From Chitinophaga varians (lineage in GTDB: Bacteria; Bacteroidota; Bacteroidia; Chitinophagales; Chitinophagaceae): 64,000 nucleotides of DNA. The stretch spans positions 2,666,001 to 2,730,000 of the forward strand of contig NZ_JABAIA010000001.1 of assembly GCF_012641275.1 (NCBI RefSeq), written 5' to 3'. The notes below the pieces were generated by a model. It was not told where the DNA came from, did no database searches, and saw only the letters and a program-made list of their open reading frames with translations. Below are positions 48,191 to 55,428 of the stretch, one piece after another; positions within the stretch are counted from its first letter, which is position 1, and every line of letters begins with the position of its first letter. Position numbers and translations under genes: made by a program.

Positions 48191-49279
48191 ATGAAACCAA
48201 GGATATTCGTTGGCTCCTCTGTAGAAGCCTTAAACATAGCAAATGCAATTCAGGAAAATTTAGATTACGACGCCAATGTTACCGTTTGGAATCAGGGTAT
48301 TTTTCAACTATCAAGCAGTACCCTTGATGACCTAATTGCCGCACTTGGGAATTTTGATTTTGCAATTTTCGTCTTCAAGCCAGATGATATTACTATAATG
48401 CGGAATGATAAAAAAAATACCATCCGCGATAATGTCATTTTTGAACTTGGGTTATTTATAGGCAGATTAGGAAAAGATAAGGTTTTTTTTGTTACCCCAA
48501 GGAATAGCGAACCATTCCACCTTCCAACAGATCTATTAGGAGTTGCTCCGGGACTGTTCGATATCAACAGGGAAGACGGAAATCTTAAAGCCGCACTAGG
48601 TCCATTTTGTAATCAGGTTCGAGAAAAGTTAACAAATTTTGTATACAATAATCTTAATGACCTACAAAACGAAACCAAGGAGTCTAAAAGAATTGCTATT
48701 GAGAAGCCGTTTGGATGGGAGTATCTTTTAGCCGCTGAACTATTATCATCTAAGCTAATAGACATTAATCAGAGTTACAAAGAGCTGGAAAAAGGCTTTG
48801 TATTTAACCGATCAAAAAAATATTCTGAAGAAGGATATCAGGAATGGTTTCAAGAAAGTCTAAATGACATGCAAAGAATTGTAACGATCTTTCCCAACAT
48901 CCTAAACGAACTAAACACATCATTTGGCCCACCTGGCGTATCTGGCAATGTTTTAGAGATTAAAAGCGCCGTAAACCGAATTATTGCTTACTGTAAAGAA
49001 CTATTAGCATGGGAATACCGTGTAAATGAACCCGAACCGCCATCAGGACTAGCTGAGATAAAGACGATAATGAATGGATGGTCGAAAGTTATTCTTAATG
49101 CAATTAATGGTATGCCTAATGAAATAAAACGAGTAATTAATATTAGGAAAGAGAATAAGGATTCCATTGAGCAGATCAATTTTGAAATTGCTTCCCCCAA
49201 AGGAGTAGATAGAGTAATAGAAATATTTAGCGAATATTATTTAAGCAAACTTAGTTCATACAATCAACAACAGCCATAA
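48191..49279 (+). CDS. TIR-like domain protein (CAP12/PycTIR-type), likely antiphage effector
   Basis: 362 residues. The first 150 or so form a TIR-like nucleotide-binding domain: MKPRIFVGSSVEALNIANAIQENL, FDFAIFVFKPDD, and the catalytic glutamate at about residue 85 in RDNVIFELGLFIGRLG, followed by VFFVTPRN and DLLGVAPGLFD. Domains of this type in CBASS/Pycsar effectors cleave NAD+. The C-terminal 210 residues are helical and unrecognised; they may sense the trigger. No cyclase, STING or Argonaute partner is adjacent. The gene is visibly AT-richer than its left neighbours, suggesting acquisition. Defence function is inferred from the domain. Confidence 0.75.
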   Translation: MKPRIFVGSSVEALNIANAIQENLDYDANVTVWNQGIFQLSSSTLDDLIAALGNFDFAIFVFKPDDITIMRNDKKNTIRDNVIFELGLFIGRLGKDKVFFVTPRNSEPFHLPTDLLGVAPGLFDINREDGNLKAALGPFCNQVREKLTNFVYNNLNDLQNETKESKRIAIEKPFGWEYLLAAELLSSKLIDINQSYKELEKGFVFNRSKKYSEEGYQEWFQESLNDMQRIVTIFPNILNELNTSFGPPGVSGNVLEIKSAVNRIIAYCKELLAWEYRVNEPEPPSGLAEIKTIMNGWSKVILNAINGMPNEIKRVINIRKENKDSIEQINFEIASPKGVDRVIEIFSEYYLSKLSSYNQQQP

Positions 49280-49330
49280 GTTAGAGTAGTATACTATTTT
49301 AGCTTATAGCTGTTATGAAACTAAATAAAA

Positions 49331-49365
49331 AAGCCTTCAGCGTATGGTGCTGAAGGCCTTTCAAT
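49331..49365. terminator. Terminator between the TIR gene and the secreted protein gene
   Basis: aagccttcagc (49331-49341) pairs with gctgaaggcctt (49349-49360, one bulge). T-rich tails are found on both sides, so it can serve both convergent genes. Confidence 0.75.
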
Positions 49366-49377
49366 ATGATATAAAAA

Positions 49378-50676
49378 TCACCTCGCTTCCCAGGTCTTGG
49401 TTTTCTTCAATTTCACGTCCACTTTTTCTCCGGGCTTGCTCACCGTTACCACTTTCTTCACGGTGGCGCCTACGCCGGTACTATAGTCCCGGTTTACGGT
49501 ATTGGTGCTGGTGCCCTGGAACATCCCGTTAATATAGTGATCTGTGTAACCCACTACTTCGCTTTGCGTATAACCGTGTGAAAAACTAAATTCCGAATAC
49601 AGCAGGTATTCTCCCGGCATCAGGTTCACGAACTCGAAATGACCGTTGTCATCGTATACTCTGGTGCTTTTGATGCACTGGGCGGCATCATCTGAAATTG
49701 CGATACCTTCCCGGCCTTTTTTCCGCTGGTCTTCGTTTACCTTGATCCATTCCTTAAAGTAATCGTTATAAGGGATGAGGATCACCTGGGTGCCTTTGGC
49801 GGCGACTTGTTTAGCTTTTATATTCACCACCTGTAGTCTGTTGCCTTCGTCGAAGTCGCGGGCAAATACCTGTCCGGAGATGATGGCGTTACCGTCTTTC
49901 ACCATTTTCATGGTTGCCGTTTTATCGAAAGGTGCTTTGATGGAGTTAAAGTCAGTCTCCATATCTACCATTCTGATATGTTGGCCGTTGGCCATCTCTT
50001 CCATCTGCCAGAGGCGACGGGTCTTTTTATCGATCAGGCAGACCATTTTATCATTGGTTGCCGGTTCTACGACAGACACTTCCCATACATCGTGTTTTCC
50101 GGTGAATTTACTGACGTACGTATTGTTTTTAACTTCCTCCACCACCACTTTTTTCACATTATCGGTATTGGTTGGTTTGTATTCAAATACTGACAGGTCG
50201 GTTTTGTAGCCGGAAGCCAACGGCAGGAGGGACAACAGGAAAGGATAGGAATAACTGTCAACAAAGGGCTGTTTCCCCGCCTCTTTGATCTGTTTCTTCT
50301 CGCCTGTTTTTTTGTCAACATGATAACCGGTAACATCATTGCCGAAATGCAACTCCATGTCTTTCATGGTATTGTGGGAGGCAACGTAGATAGGTTTGAA
50401 GGTATTCAGATCTGATACGGCCGTATCTTTCCACGGTTCCAGCCCGGCGATGGCGGTGGTAGTGGTAAGGGAGAGTTTCCCGCCGGCAGTATTGACACCG
50501 ATGGTAAAAGTACCGATCGCCTGTTCACTGCCGTCATTGACAAGATAGCACACCAACGTGGTCTTGCTATCCTTCAACAGCTTAGGGTCGAATTTACCCT
50601 GCGCCAGGGCTTTGCCTGAAATGGCAGCAATTAATGTGGCTGCGATGAATATTGAGTTACGAAATGGAGAAAGCAT
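49378..50676 (-). CDS. Secreted protein with DUF3108-like N-terminal part, unknown function
   Basis: 432 residues with a signal peptide (ending KALAQ). The first 250 residues resemble the large-barrel DUF3108-type pattern (GTFTIGVNTAGGKLSLTTTTAI, and VWEVSVVEPATNDKMVCLIDKKTRRLWQME). The later part has a carboxypeptidase-regulatory-like strand set (TRVYDDNGHFEFVNLMPGEYLLYSEF). It is probably periplasmic or outer-membrane associated. A decayed paralogue lies directly upstream at 50766-51061. I do not recognise a specific function. Confidence 0.7.
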   Translation of the reverse strand: MLSPFRNSIFIAATLIAAISGKALAQGKFDPKLLKDSKTTLVCYLVNDGSEQAIGTFTIGVNTAGGKLSLTTTTAIAGLEPWKDTAVSDLNTFKPIYVASHNTMKDMELHFGNDVTGYHVDKKTGEKKQIKEAGKQPFVDSYSYPFLLSLLPLASGYKTDLSVFEYKPTNTDNVKKVVVEEVKNNTYVSKFTGKHDVWEVSVVEPATNDKMVCLIDKKTRRLWQMEEMANGQHIRMVDMETDFNSIKAPFDKTATMKMVKDGNAIISGQVFARDFDEGNRLQVVNIKAKQVAAKGTQVILIPYNDYFKEWIKVNEDQRKKGREGIAISDDAAQCIKSTRVYDDNGHFEFVNLMPGEYLLYSEFSFSHGYTQSEVVGYTDHYINGMFQGTSTNTVNRDYSTGVGATVKKVVTVSKPGEKVDVKLKKTKTWEAR

Positions 50677-50765
50677 AATTGTGATAGTTTATCTGACCAT
50701 ACAAAATTAGTCATTAGAGCAACATATAGCATAAAATCTGCTGGTCTGTAAGCGGCACTAGTACC

Positions 50766-51061
50766 TTACATTCTTGTCTTCTTTAGTTTCACCTCCACTT
50801 TCTCTCCGGCTTGCTCACCGTCACAACTTTTTCCACATTGGCTCCTGCCGTCACCGTGAGTTTATCGCCGGCAGTATGAAGCCTGACAGTAAAAGTACCT
50901 ATCGGCGATTCTTTACCATTTTTTACGGTGTAACAGGTGAGGGTACTTCTGCCAGGCGCCAGCAGTTTGGGGTCGAATTTACTTTGCGACCGGGCATTTC
51001 CGGGCATTACTGCAAACCCCACGGCTGCAATGAATATAGATTTACAGGTTGGAGAAAACAT
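50766..51061 (-). pseudogene. Internally deleted, frameshifted copy of the gene at 49378-50676
   Basis: The first 71 or so residues (start MFSPTCKSIFIAAVGF; GTFTVRLHTAGDKLTVT) align with the neighbour's N-terminus. The reading then jumps to its last 30 residues (ANVEKVVTVSKP against GATVKKVVTVSKP), so about 330 codons are missing in frame. Near 50807 one G has been lost compared with the parent (ccgg against ccggg), which ends the frame early at WR. Restoring that base gives GEKVEVKLKKTRM and a stop at 50766. It is a clear case of duplication followed by decay. Confidence 0.85.
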
Positions 51062-51166
51062 AGTCCTGATAGTTTATTCAAAACTAGATTTTTCATGGGG
51101 TGCGACCTATACCGGAAAACCAGTAAACTTAAATGAAAAAAGGCTCCGCTGATTGTAAACCTGGTA

Positions 51167-52117
51167 TTAGCGTTCTAATCGTTGTGCCCTTTCCTGAATG
51201 ATTTCTTTGTATATATTTTTATCTTCTTCACTTAGAAAGCTGATATCAATGAAATCATTCGCCAGGGAGACGAATCGTTTTATCCTTTTAAACAAGTTTT
51301 CAATCTGATTTGCATTTAACTGAGCTGTTTTAAAGGCCGTCTCGAAGTCTTTCTTTCTTATTTTCTTCTTTTTTGCATTCAATGTCAGCGCCAGATCTTC
51401 ATCGTCTTCAGGCATTACCAACGCGGTAGACACCATATCATAGGCAGGCGAAAGTCCATACCCGCGACCAGACGAACTTATCAGAGAGAAATTTTTCAGA
51501 TGCATGTCTGCATTACCCGTAATAAAACAGAAAAGGACTTGCTCAAAAAAATTGACTACGTCCAGCCCCGGCGCATCTGAAAATCTGGAAATCACACGTG
51601 CAACCTGCTCATAAGATCCTTTGTATTTGTCTTCTGTTAAACGTTCCGATAACTGGCACATATCTTCCATATGGATTTTCTGCCCGTCTTGCCGGTCTAT
51701 TCTTCTGGTAATATAAGCCAGGTTCCCCGACTTCATCCTGATGAGGCTATGTGGGACAGTCATTATCCCCGCAAGTTTCGCTAAATGCATAGTTAGATCT
51801 TCGACCACAGGCAGCGTCGGAAATTTTTCCATATGCGGCTTCAAAATATACCCACCACCAAGTGTCCCCACAATTGTAAGGCGTTCTTTCCCCGAGTTAT
51901 TATCTCCTGTCAAATCAAGGGACAACTTTGGCTGTACCCCGGTTAAGCCAACATGACTATTAATAATTTTTTGGGCCAACTCTTTCAGTTGATTTTCCGT
52001 ATATGGCAATTCAGGAGGTCGGGAAGTCCCAAAAAAAAGTCTGCTGCAACGTGAATGGAAGTCAACCTCTGTTTCTGATAATTCCTTATAACAATAAAGG
52101 CAACGATTACTTTTCAT
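51167..52117 (-). CDS. HipA/HipT-like serine/threonine kinase toxin
   Basis: 316 residues of the HipA C-terminal kinase fold. An N-terminal zinc-knuckle-like segment (CLYCYKELSETEVDFHSRC) is followed by the ATP-loop region VGLTGVQPKLSL, the lysine in GGYILKPHMEKFP, the catalytic loop FITGNADMHLKNFSL (N-x-D-x-H-x-K-N) and the metal-binding SPAYDMVST. It lacks the N-terminal subdomain 1 of full-length HipA, which is instead a separate gene overlapping by 11 nt. This is the HipT arrangement of HipBST systems, in which the kinase phosphorylates an aminoacyl-tRNA synthetase; the target here is unknown. Confidence 0.88.
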   Translation of the reverse strand: MKSNRCLYCYKELSETEVDFHSRCSRLFFGTSRPPELPYTENQLKELAQKIINSHVGLTGVQPKLSLDLTGDNNSGKERLTIVGTLGGGYILKPHMEKFPTLPVVEDLTMHLAKLAGIMTVPHSLIRMKSGNLAYITRRIDRQDGQKIHMEDMCQLSERLTEDKYKGSYEQVARVISRFSDAPGLDVVNFFEQVLFCFITGNADMHLKNFSLISSSGRGYGLSPAYDMVSTALVMPEDDEDLALTLNAKKKKIRKKDFETAFKTAQLNANQIENLFKRIKRFVSLANDFIDISFLSEEDKNIYKEIIQERAQRLER

Positions 52118-52442
52118 CTTGCAGCCTGATTAAAGGTTTAACACTAACAGCTCCTATACAGTCTTCACAACAAGCAAGCAACAAGCCCATTCTATCCCTT
52201 CCATTTAGTTTAAAATTTCTCTCCGCAATATTCAATAACCATCCCTCTGGTATCAATCCATCAAAAAAGGGAAACATTACAGTGCTGGTAAATGGTTTCG
52301 CTTGTAATGGCAATGTTTTACTGATCGGTTGATGCATTGAATCAGACAAGTAAAGTTCATCATAAATAAACTCATAGCCTCGCTCTGTTTCAGATAACCA
52401 ACCCGCCAGCCACCCATGCATATAAATTTCAGCTGTTCTCAT
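52107..52442 (-). CDS. HipS-like protein (HipA N-terminal subdomain 1 as separate gene)
   Basis: 111 residues matching the couple_hipA/HipA N-terminal domain: AEIYMHGWLAGWLSE, YEFIYDELYLSDSMHQPISKTLPLQ, and FPFFDGLIPEGWLLNI, ending GRDRMGLLLACCEDCIGAVSV. In HipBST systems of Escherichia coli O127 this small protein inhibits the kinase and acts as the antitoxin. It overlaps the HTH gene upstream by 4 nt (ATGA) and the kinase gene downstream by 11 nt, so the three are one translation-coupled operon. Confidence 0.88.
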   Translation of the reverse strand: MRTAEIYMHGWLAGWLSETERGYEFIYDELYLSDSMHQPISKTLPLQAKPFTSTVMFPFFDGLIPEGWLLNIAERNFKLNGRDRMGLLLACCEDCIGAVSVKPLIRLQDEK

Positions 52443-52990
52443 GATCTGTTGATTTGAACAGGGCCCAAAATATAACCAAACAGTTTCAATACCTGGTTTA
52501 CTTTATCGATACGTAATGTATCCTTATCTCCGCGCTCCAGTTCCCGAATAAACCTCAATCCTACGCCAGCCTTAAACGCCAACTCTTCCTGGGTAAGCCC
52601 AATTTGTCTGCGTCTTTCTCTCACAAACTGCGAGGTTGTTACAGAAAGTAATTCATCCGTTACTGTACTATCTTCAATTTGCGCACCAACAGCATTTCTC
52701 ATAACAGACTGGATTCCGTTGTCCCTACTACTTTCTGATTGGTACATTCCGCTCGCGCCAATAACCTGGCCATTCGAAGCCTTTAGATTAAAGTAATATT
52801 TACCATTTGAGGTGCTTTTAGATTCATATCGTTCTTTACGTGGACTATTACTGACTACTGAAGCGATGCCATTCTCCACAGCAATCTTAGTCGCATATGT
52901 TTCACTGGCAAGTATAATTTCTCCATTGCCTGCTTTAAGGACAAACCGATATTCACCATTAGGCTGACGGGTAATTACGAAAGTGCCCAT
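52439..52990 (-). CDS. HipB-like regulator: two YegP (DUF1508) domains fused to an HTH
   Basis: 183 residues. The N-terminal half carries two DUF1508/YegP repeats (GEYRFVLKAGNGEIILASETYATK and KYYFNLKASNGQVIGASGMYQSES, about residues 10-50 and 60-105). The C-terminal half is an XRE-type HTH (VRERRRQIGLTQEELAFKAGVGLRFIRELERGDKDTLRIDKVNQVLKLFGY) of the HipB type. It should repress its own operon and counter the kinase together with the HipS-like protein. The fusion with YegP repeats is atypical for HipB, which is usually about 90-110 residues. Three palindromes lie upstream at 53028, 53070 and 53111. Confidence 0.85.
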   Translation of the reverse strand: MGTFVITRQPNGEYRFVLKAGNGEIILASETYATKIAVENGIASVVSNSPRKERYESKSTSNGKYYFNLKASNGQVIGASGMYQSESSRDNGIQSVMRNAVGAQIEDSTVTDELLSVTTSQFVRERRRQIGLTQEELAFKAGVGLRFIRELERGDKDTLRIDKVNQVLKLFGYILGPVQINRS

Positions 52991-53027
52991 AGAATTGAAT
53001 GCTTGTTAATAAAAATACAGTTTTTTA

Positions 53028-53124
53028 TACCCTATCGGGATTATTTTTTTAGATTTTCTCAGGAAAATATACCCTATCGGGTACATAAAAACAAAAATCA
53101 CTTCAAAATACACCCTATCGGGTA
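53028..53124. promoter_or_regulatory. Array of three taccctatcgggta operators for the hipBST-like operon
   Basis: taccctatcgggat (53028-53041), taccctatcgggta (53070-53083) and caccctatcgggta (53111-53124) are three copies of a palindrome with half-sites taccc/gggta. Their spacing is 42 and 41 bp, about four helical turns, so they face the same side of the DNA. They lie 38-134 bp upstream of the HipB-like start codon. Operators with short inverted half-sites are known for HipB; identity of the binder is inferred. Confidence 0.8.
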
Positions 53125-53264
53125 CAGTCCCATTATAACGCTATTCTATTAAAACCAATGACTATTCACCTTCAATTTTATTAAGAAACAAAACAGCATC
53201 TTAAAAGAGAAAAATCTAAATCAATAAATGATATAGTATTGAAATTAAACGAAAGAAAAGTATG

Positions 53265-53361
53265 CAAATGAAAAAAGGCTCCCAACGCATCCGCGCTGAA
53301 AGCCTTTAGTGTAGTGTGCTCCCACCAGGGCATGATCCTGGGACCCCCTGATTATGAGTCA
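53265..53361 (-). repeat. attL: 97-bp direct repeat holding the 3' half of tRNA-Met
   Basis: This is identical to 62481-62577 except for one base (c here, t there, in the anticodon stem). It contains the tRNA's T arm, acceptor 3' strand and the tRNA terminator hairpin, but not the 5' half, so it is not a functional tRNA. It marks the left end of the integrated element, 169 bp before the integrase start codon. Confidence 0.92.
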
Positions 53362-53487
53362 TTAAAATTCATGTTTTCAGTTACTTTCAGTTACCCCCCG
53401 ATTACATCAGTAAGCCTTTACCATGGCTCTTTGTATCGAATTTATACCTACACTTGCATCATATCATTTCGGGATATTTTTAAGAAA

Positions 53488-53510
53488 CATGTATCAAAAT
53501 ATGTATCAAA
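53488..53510 (+). repeat. Left copy of a 23-bp repeat of two catgtatcaaa-like units
   Basis: Two tandem units with a 12-bp period, the second reading tatgtatcaaa. It matches 62462-62484 at 22 of 23 positions in the same orientation and lies between attL and the integrase start. It is a likely integrase or excisionase arm site. Confidence 0.6.
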
Positions 53511-53529
53511 AACAATCACTGAAATTATC

Positions 53530-54753
53530 ATGAAGCAGGATAAGGTGAATATTAAAGTGGTTCCGGACCTCCGGAGGGTTAAAAACAGGGAGCGGTTCCC
53601 CTTAAAGCTCCGGGTAACTTATAAAGGGGTCCGCAAGTACTACGCCACTGGCTACGACGCCACGGCGGCGGAATGGGACCAGCTGAATACGGCTGAAGCC
53701 AAAGGCGACCTTCGGCGAATCCGTCAGGAGATAGGTATTATTGAAAAAGACGCAGAACGGTGCTGCGAGGGGATTGTTCCGTTCTCCTTTTCTCAATTTG
53801 AGTCCAGCTTTTTCGAGGAGCGGATTTACACGGAATCTATCGAAATATTATACAATAACTATATATCTGAATTAAAATCAAAAGACCAGCACGGTACCGC
53901 CGACTCCTACACTTCATCTATTAACTGTCTGAAAAAGTACCGGAGGGCTCCTCAGCTCGCCCATATCACCAAAGAGTATCTGGAAGGGTTTGAAGCCTGG
54001 ATGCTTTCCCGGGGTCGGTCCATTACGACGGTAGGCATTTACCTGCGGCCGCTCCGTACCATTATGAATATAGCCCGCGAAAATGGCCTTATCAAGCCAG
54101 AGGCTTATCCCTTCGGGAAGCGTAAATACATTATCCCCACTGGTAAAAACATCAAAAAAGCCTTATCCAAAGCGCAACTAAAGCAAGTTTTTGAATATCC
54201 TGTGCCTCCTGACTCCGGCATTTCCAAAGCCAAGGACTTTTGGATATTTAGCTACCTGTGTAATGGGATTAATATGATGGATATTGCTTTACTGAAGCAT
54301 CGAAACGCCCACCCATCCTATATTACTTTCCTCCGGGAAAAGACGAAACGTACCACCAAGGGGAGTCCTGTTAACATTATAGCCACCCGGAACACGTACA
54401 TTGACCAGATCATCGCCAAATGGGGCCAGCCGTTCACCCACGCTGACGGCTATATCTTCAACATTGCCGAAATCGGTGACGATGCAGAAACCATCCGTAA
54501 GAAGGTGAAACAGTTCACAAAGAACACCAATAAGTGGATGAAGAAGATAGGAGAGGATCTGGGCTTTGAGATGCCGGTGACGACTTATGTGGCCCGGCAT
54601 TCATATGCTACGATTCTTGTTCAGAGTGGCGCACCGCTGAAGCTGGCCAGCACTAACCTTGGGCATCAAAGTCTGATGACCACGGAGAGGTATTTTGCGG
54701 GGTTTGAGATGGGGGTACAAGCGGAGTATGCGAGGAATTTGGTGGAGTTTTGA
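53530..54753 (+). CDS. Tyrosine recombinase (integrase) of the mobilizable element
   Basis: 407 residues from the ATG at 53530. The open frame continues 72 codons upstream through the att repeat, but that part is not protein-like. The N-terminal arm-binding domain (FPLKLRVTYKGVRKYYATGYDATAAEWDQL) and a SAM-like core-binding domain precede a catalytic domain with TYVARHSYATILVQSGAPLKLASTNLGHQSLMTTERYF, giving the box II arginine/histidine, the later histidine in LGH and the tyrosine nucleophile. It is of the phage_int_SAM_5 type common in Bacteroidota. It sits beside attL, as expected for the enzyme acting on tRNA-Met. Confidence 0.93.
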   Translation: MKQDKVNIKVVPDLRRVKNRERFPLKLRVTYKGVRKYYATGYDATAAEWDQLNTAEAKGDLRRIRQEIGIIEKDAERCCEGIVPFSFSQFESSFFEERIYTESIEILYNNYISELKSKDQHGTADSYTSSINCLKKYRRAPQLAHITKEYLEGFEAWMLSRGRSITTVGIYLRPLRTIMNIARENGLIKPEAYPFGKRKYIIPTGKNIKKALSKAQLKQVFEYPVPPDSGISKAKDFWIFSYLCNGINMMDIALLKHRNAHPSYITFLREKTKRTTKGSPVNIIATRNTYIDQIIAKWGQPFTHADGYIFNIAEIGDDAETIRKKVKQFTKNTNKWMKKIGEDLGFEMPVTTYVARHSYATILVQSGAPLKLASTNLGHQSLMTTERYFAGFEMGVQAEYARNLVEF

Positions 54754-54815
54754 AAATTTTAATAGTAGATCATAGGGGATAGACAGGCTCATAGTGTTTG
54801 TTTTTAATATAATAA

Positions 54816-54860
54816 AATACCGTATCAGGATGTAAAAATCCCGATACGGTATTCGCTTTT
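54816..54860. terminator. Terminator between integrase and the ANT-domain gene
   Basis: aataccgtatc (54816-54826) pairs with gatacggtatt (54843-54853) with a 16-nt loop, followed by CGCTTTTTG on the plus strand and T-rich sequence on the minus strand. It serves two convergent genes. Confidence 0.75.
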
Positions 54861-54864
54861 TGAT

Positions 54865-55170
54865 TTATTTTTTACCATCATCAGCAGAACGACTAATTTT
54901 TGTCTTTATAAAGTCAACTCCTTTCATAGACACCAGCGTCACAGGCTGACGGAAGAGCAGTTGCCCCATTCTCCCTCTGATGTCCTTGGTTATCAGCTTA
55001 AAATAACCGGCATCAACATACTGTTGATAAGGTTCATTATCGCTCATTAAAACCCCTTCCTCTCTTAAGTAGCGATACAATTTGGTACGGCCCATCTTAG
55101 CATTAAGTAGCTTGGCGGCTTTCTTCATATCAAACCACTCATCCTGTAGTGGTATAGTATTCATTGTCAT
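54865..55170 (-). CDS. Phage antirepressor (ANT/KilA-C)-like small protein
   Basis: 101 residues matching the antirepressor C-terminal domain: MKKAAKLLNAKMGRTKLYRYLREEGVLMSDNEPYQQYVDAGYFKLI, with a HTH-like first half, then RQPVTLVSMKGVDFIKTKI. In phages such proteins counter repressors or bind DNA. In this element it may oppose the XRE repressor at 56991. It is preceded by a 258-bp gap without recognised features. Confidence 0.75.
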   Translation of the reverse strand: MTMNTIPLQDEWFDMKKAAKLLNAKMGRTKLYRYLREEGVLMSDNEPYQQYVDAGYFKLITKDIRGRMGQLLFRQPVTLVSMKGVDFIKTKISRSADDGKK

Positions 55171-55428
55171 GTTGTAATTCTTTTTGGAGCTTTAGCCCTG
55201 TGTTATAAAAATTATGATACCCTACAGCAGTCATGCAGGATATCAGACTGCGAAAAAGGGTAAGCAAACAAAGAGCCTAAACACAATATGACAGGATATC
55301 TTACCCCTGCTATAAGACGTTATTCCTTTCAAAATACAGTATTATCTGGGGTAAAATTGTAGATAAGAAAATAGCTTGACCCGAACAATTAAGCTATCAG
55401 AGTTAAGGTTAAGGTATGATATGCTGCG

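Noticed and set aside
53314..53529. N-terminal extension of the integrase through the att repeat
   Set aside because: The extra 72 codons translate tRNA and arm-repeat sequence and do not resemble an integrase N-terminus; the ATG at 53530 begins the conserved domain.
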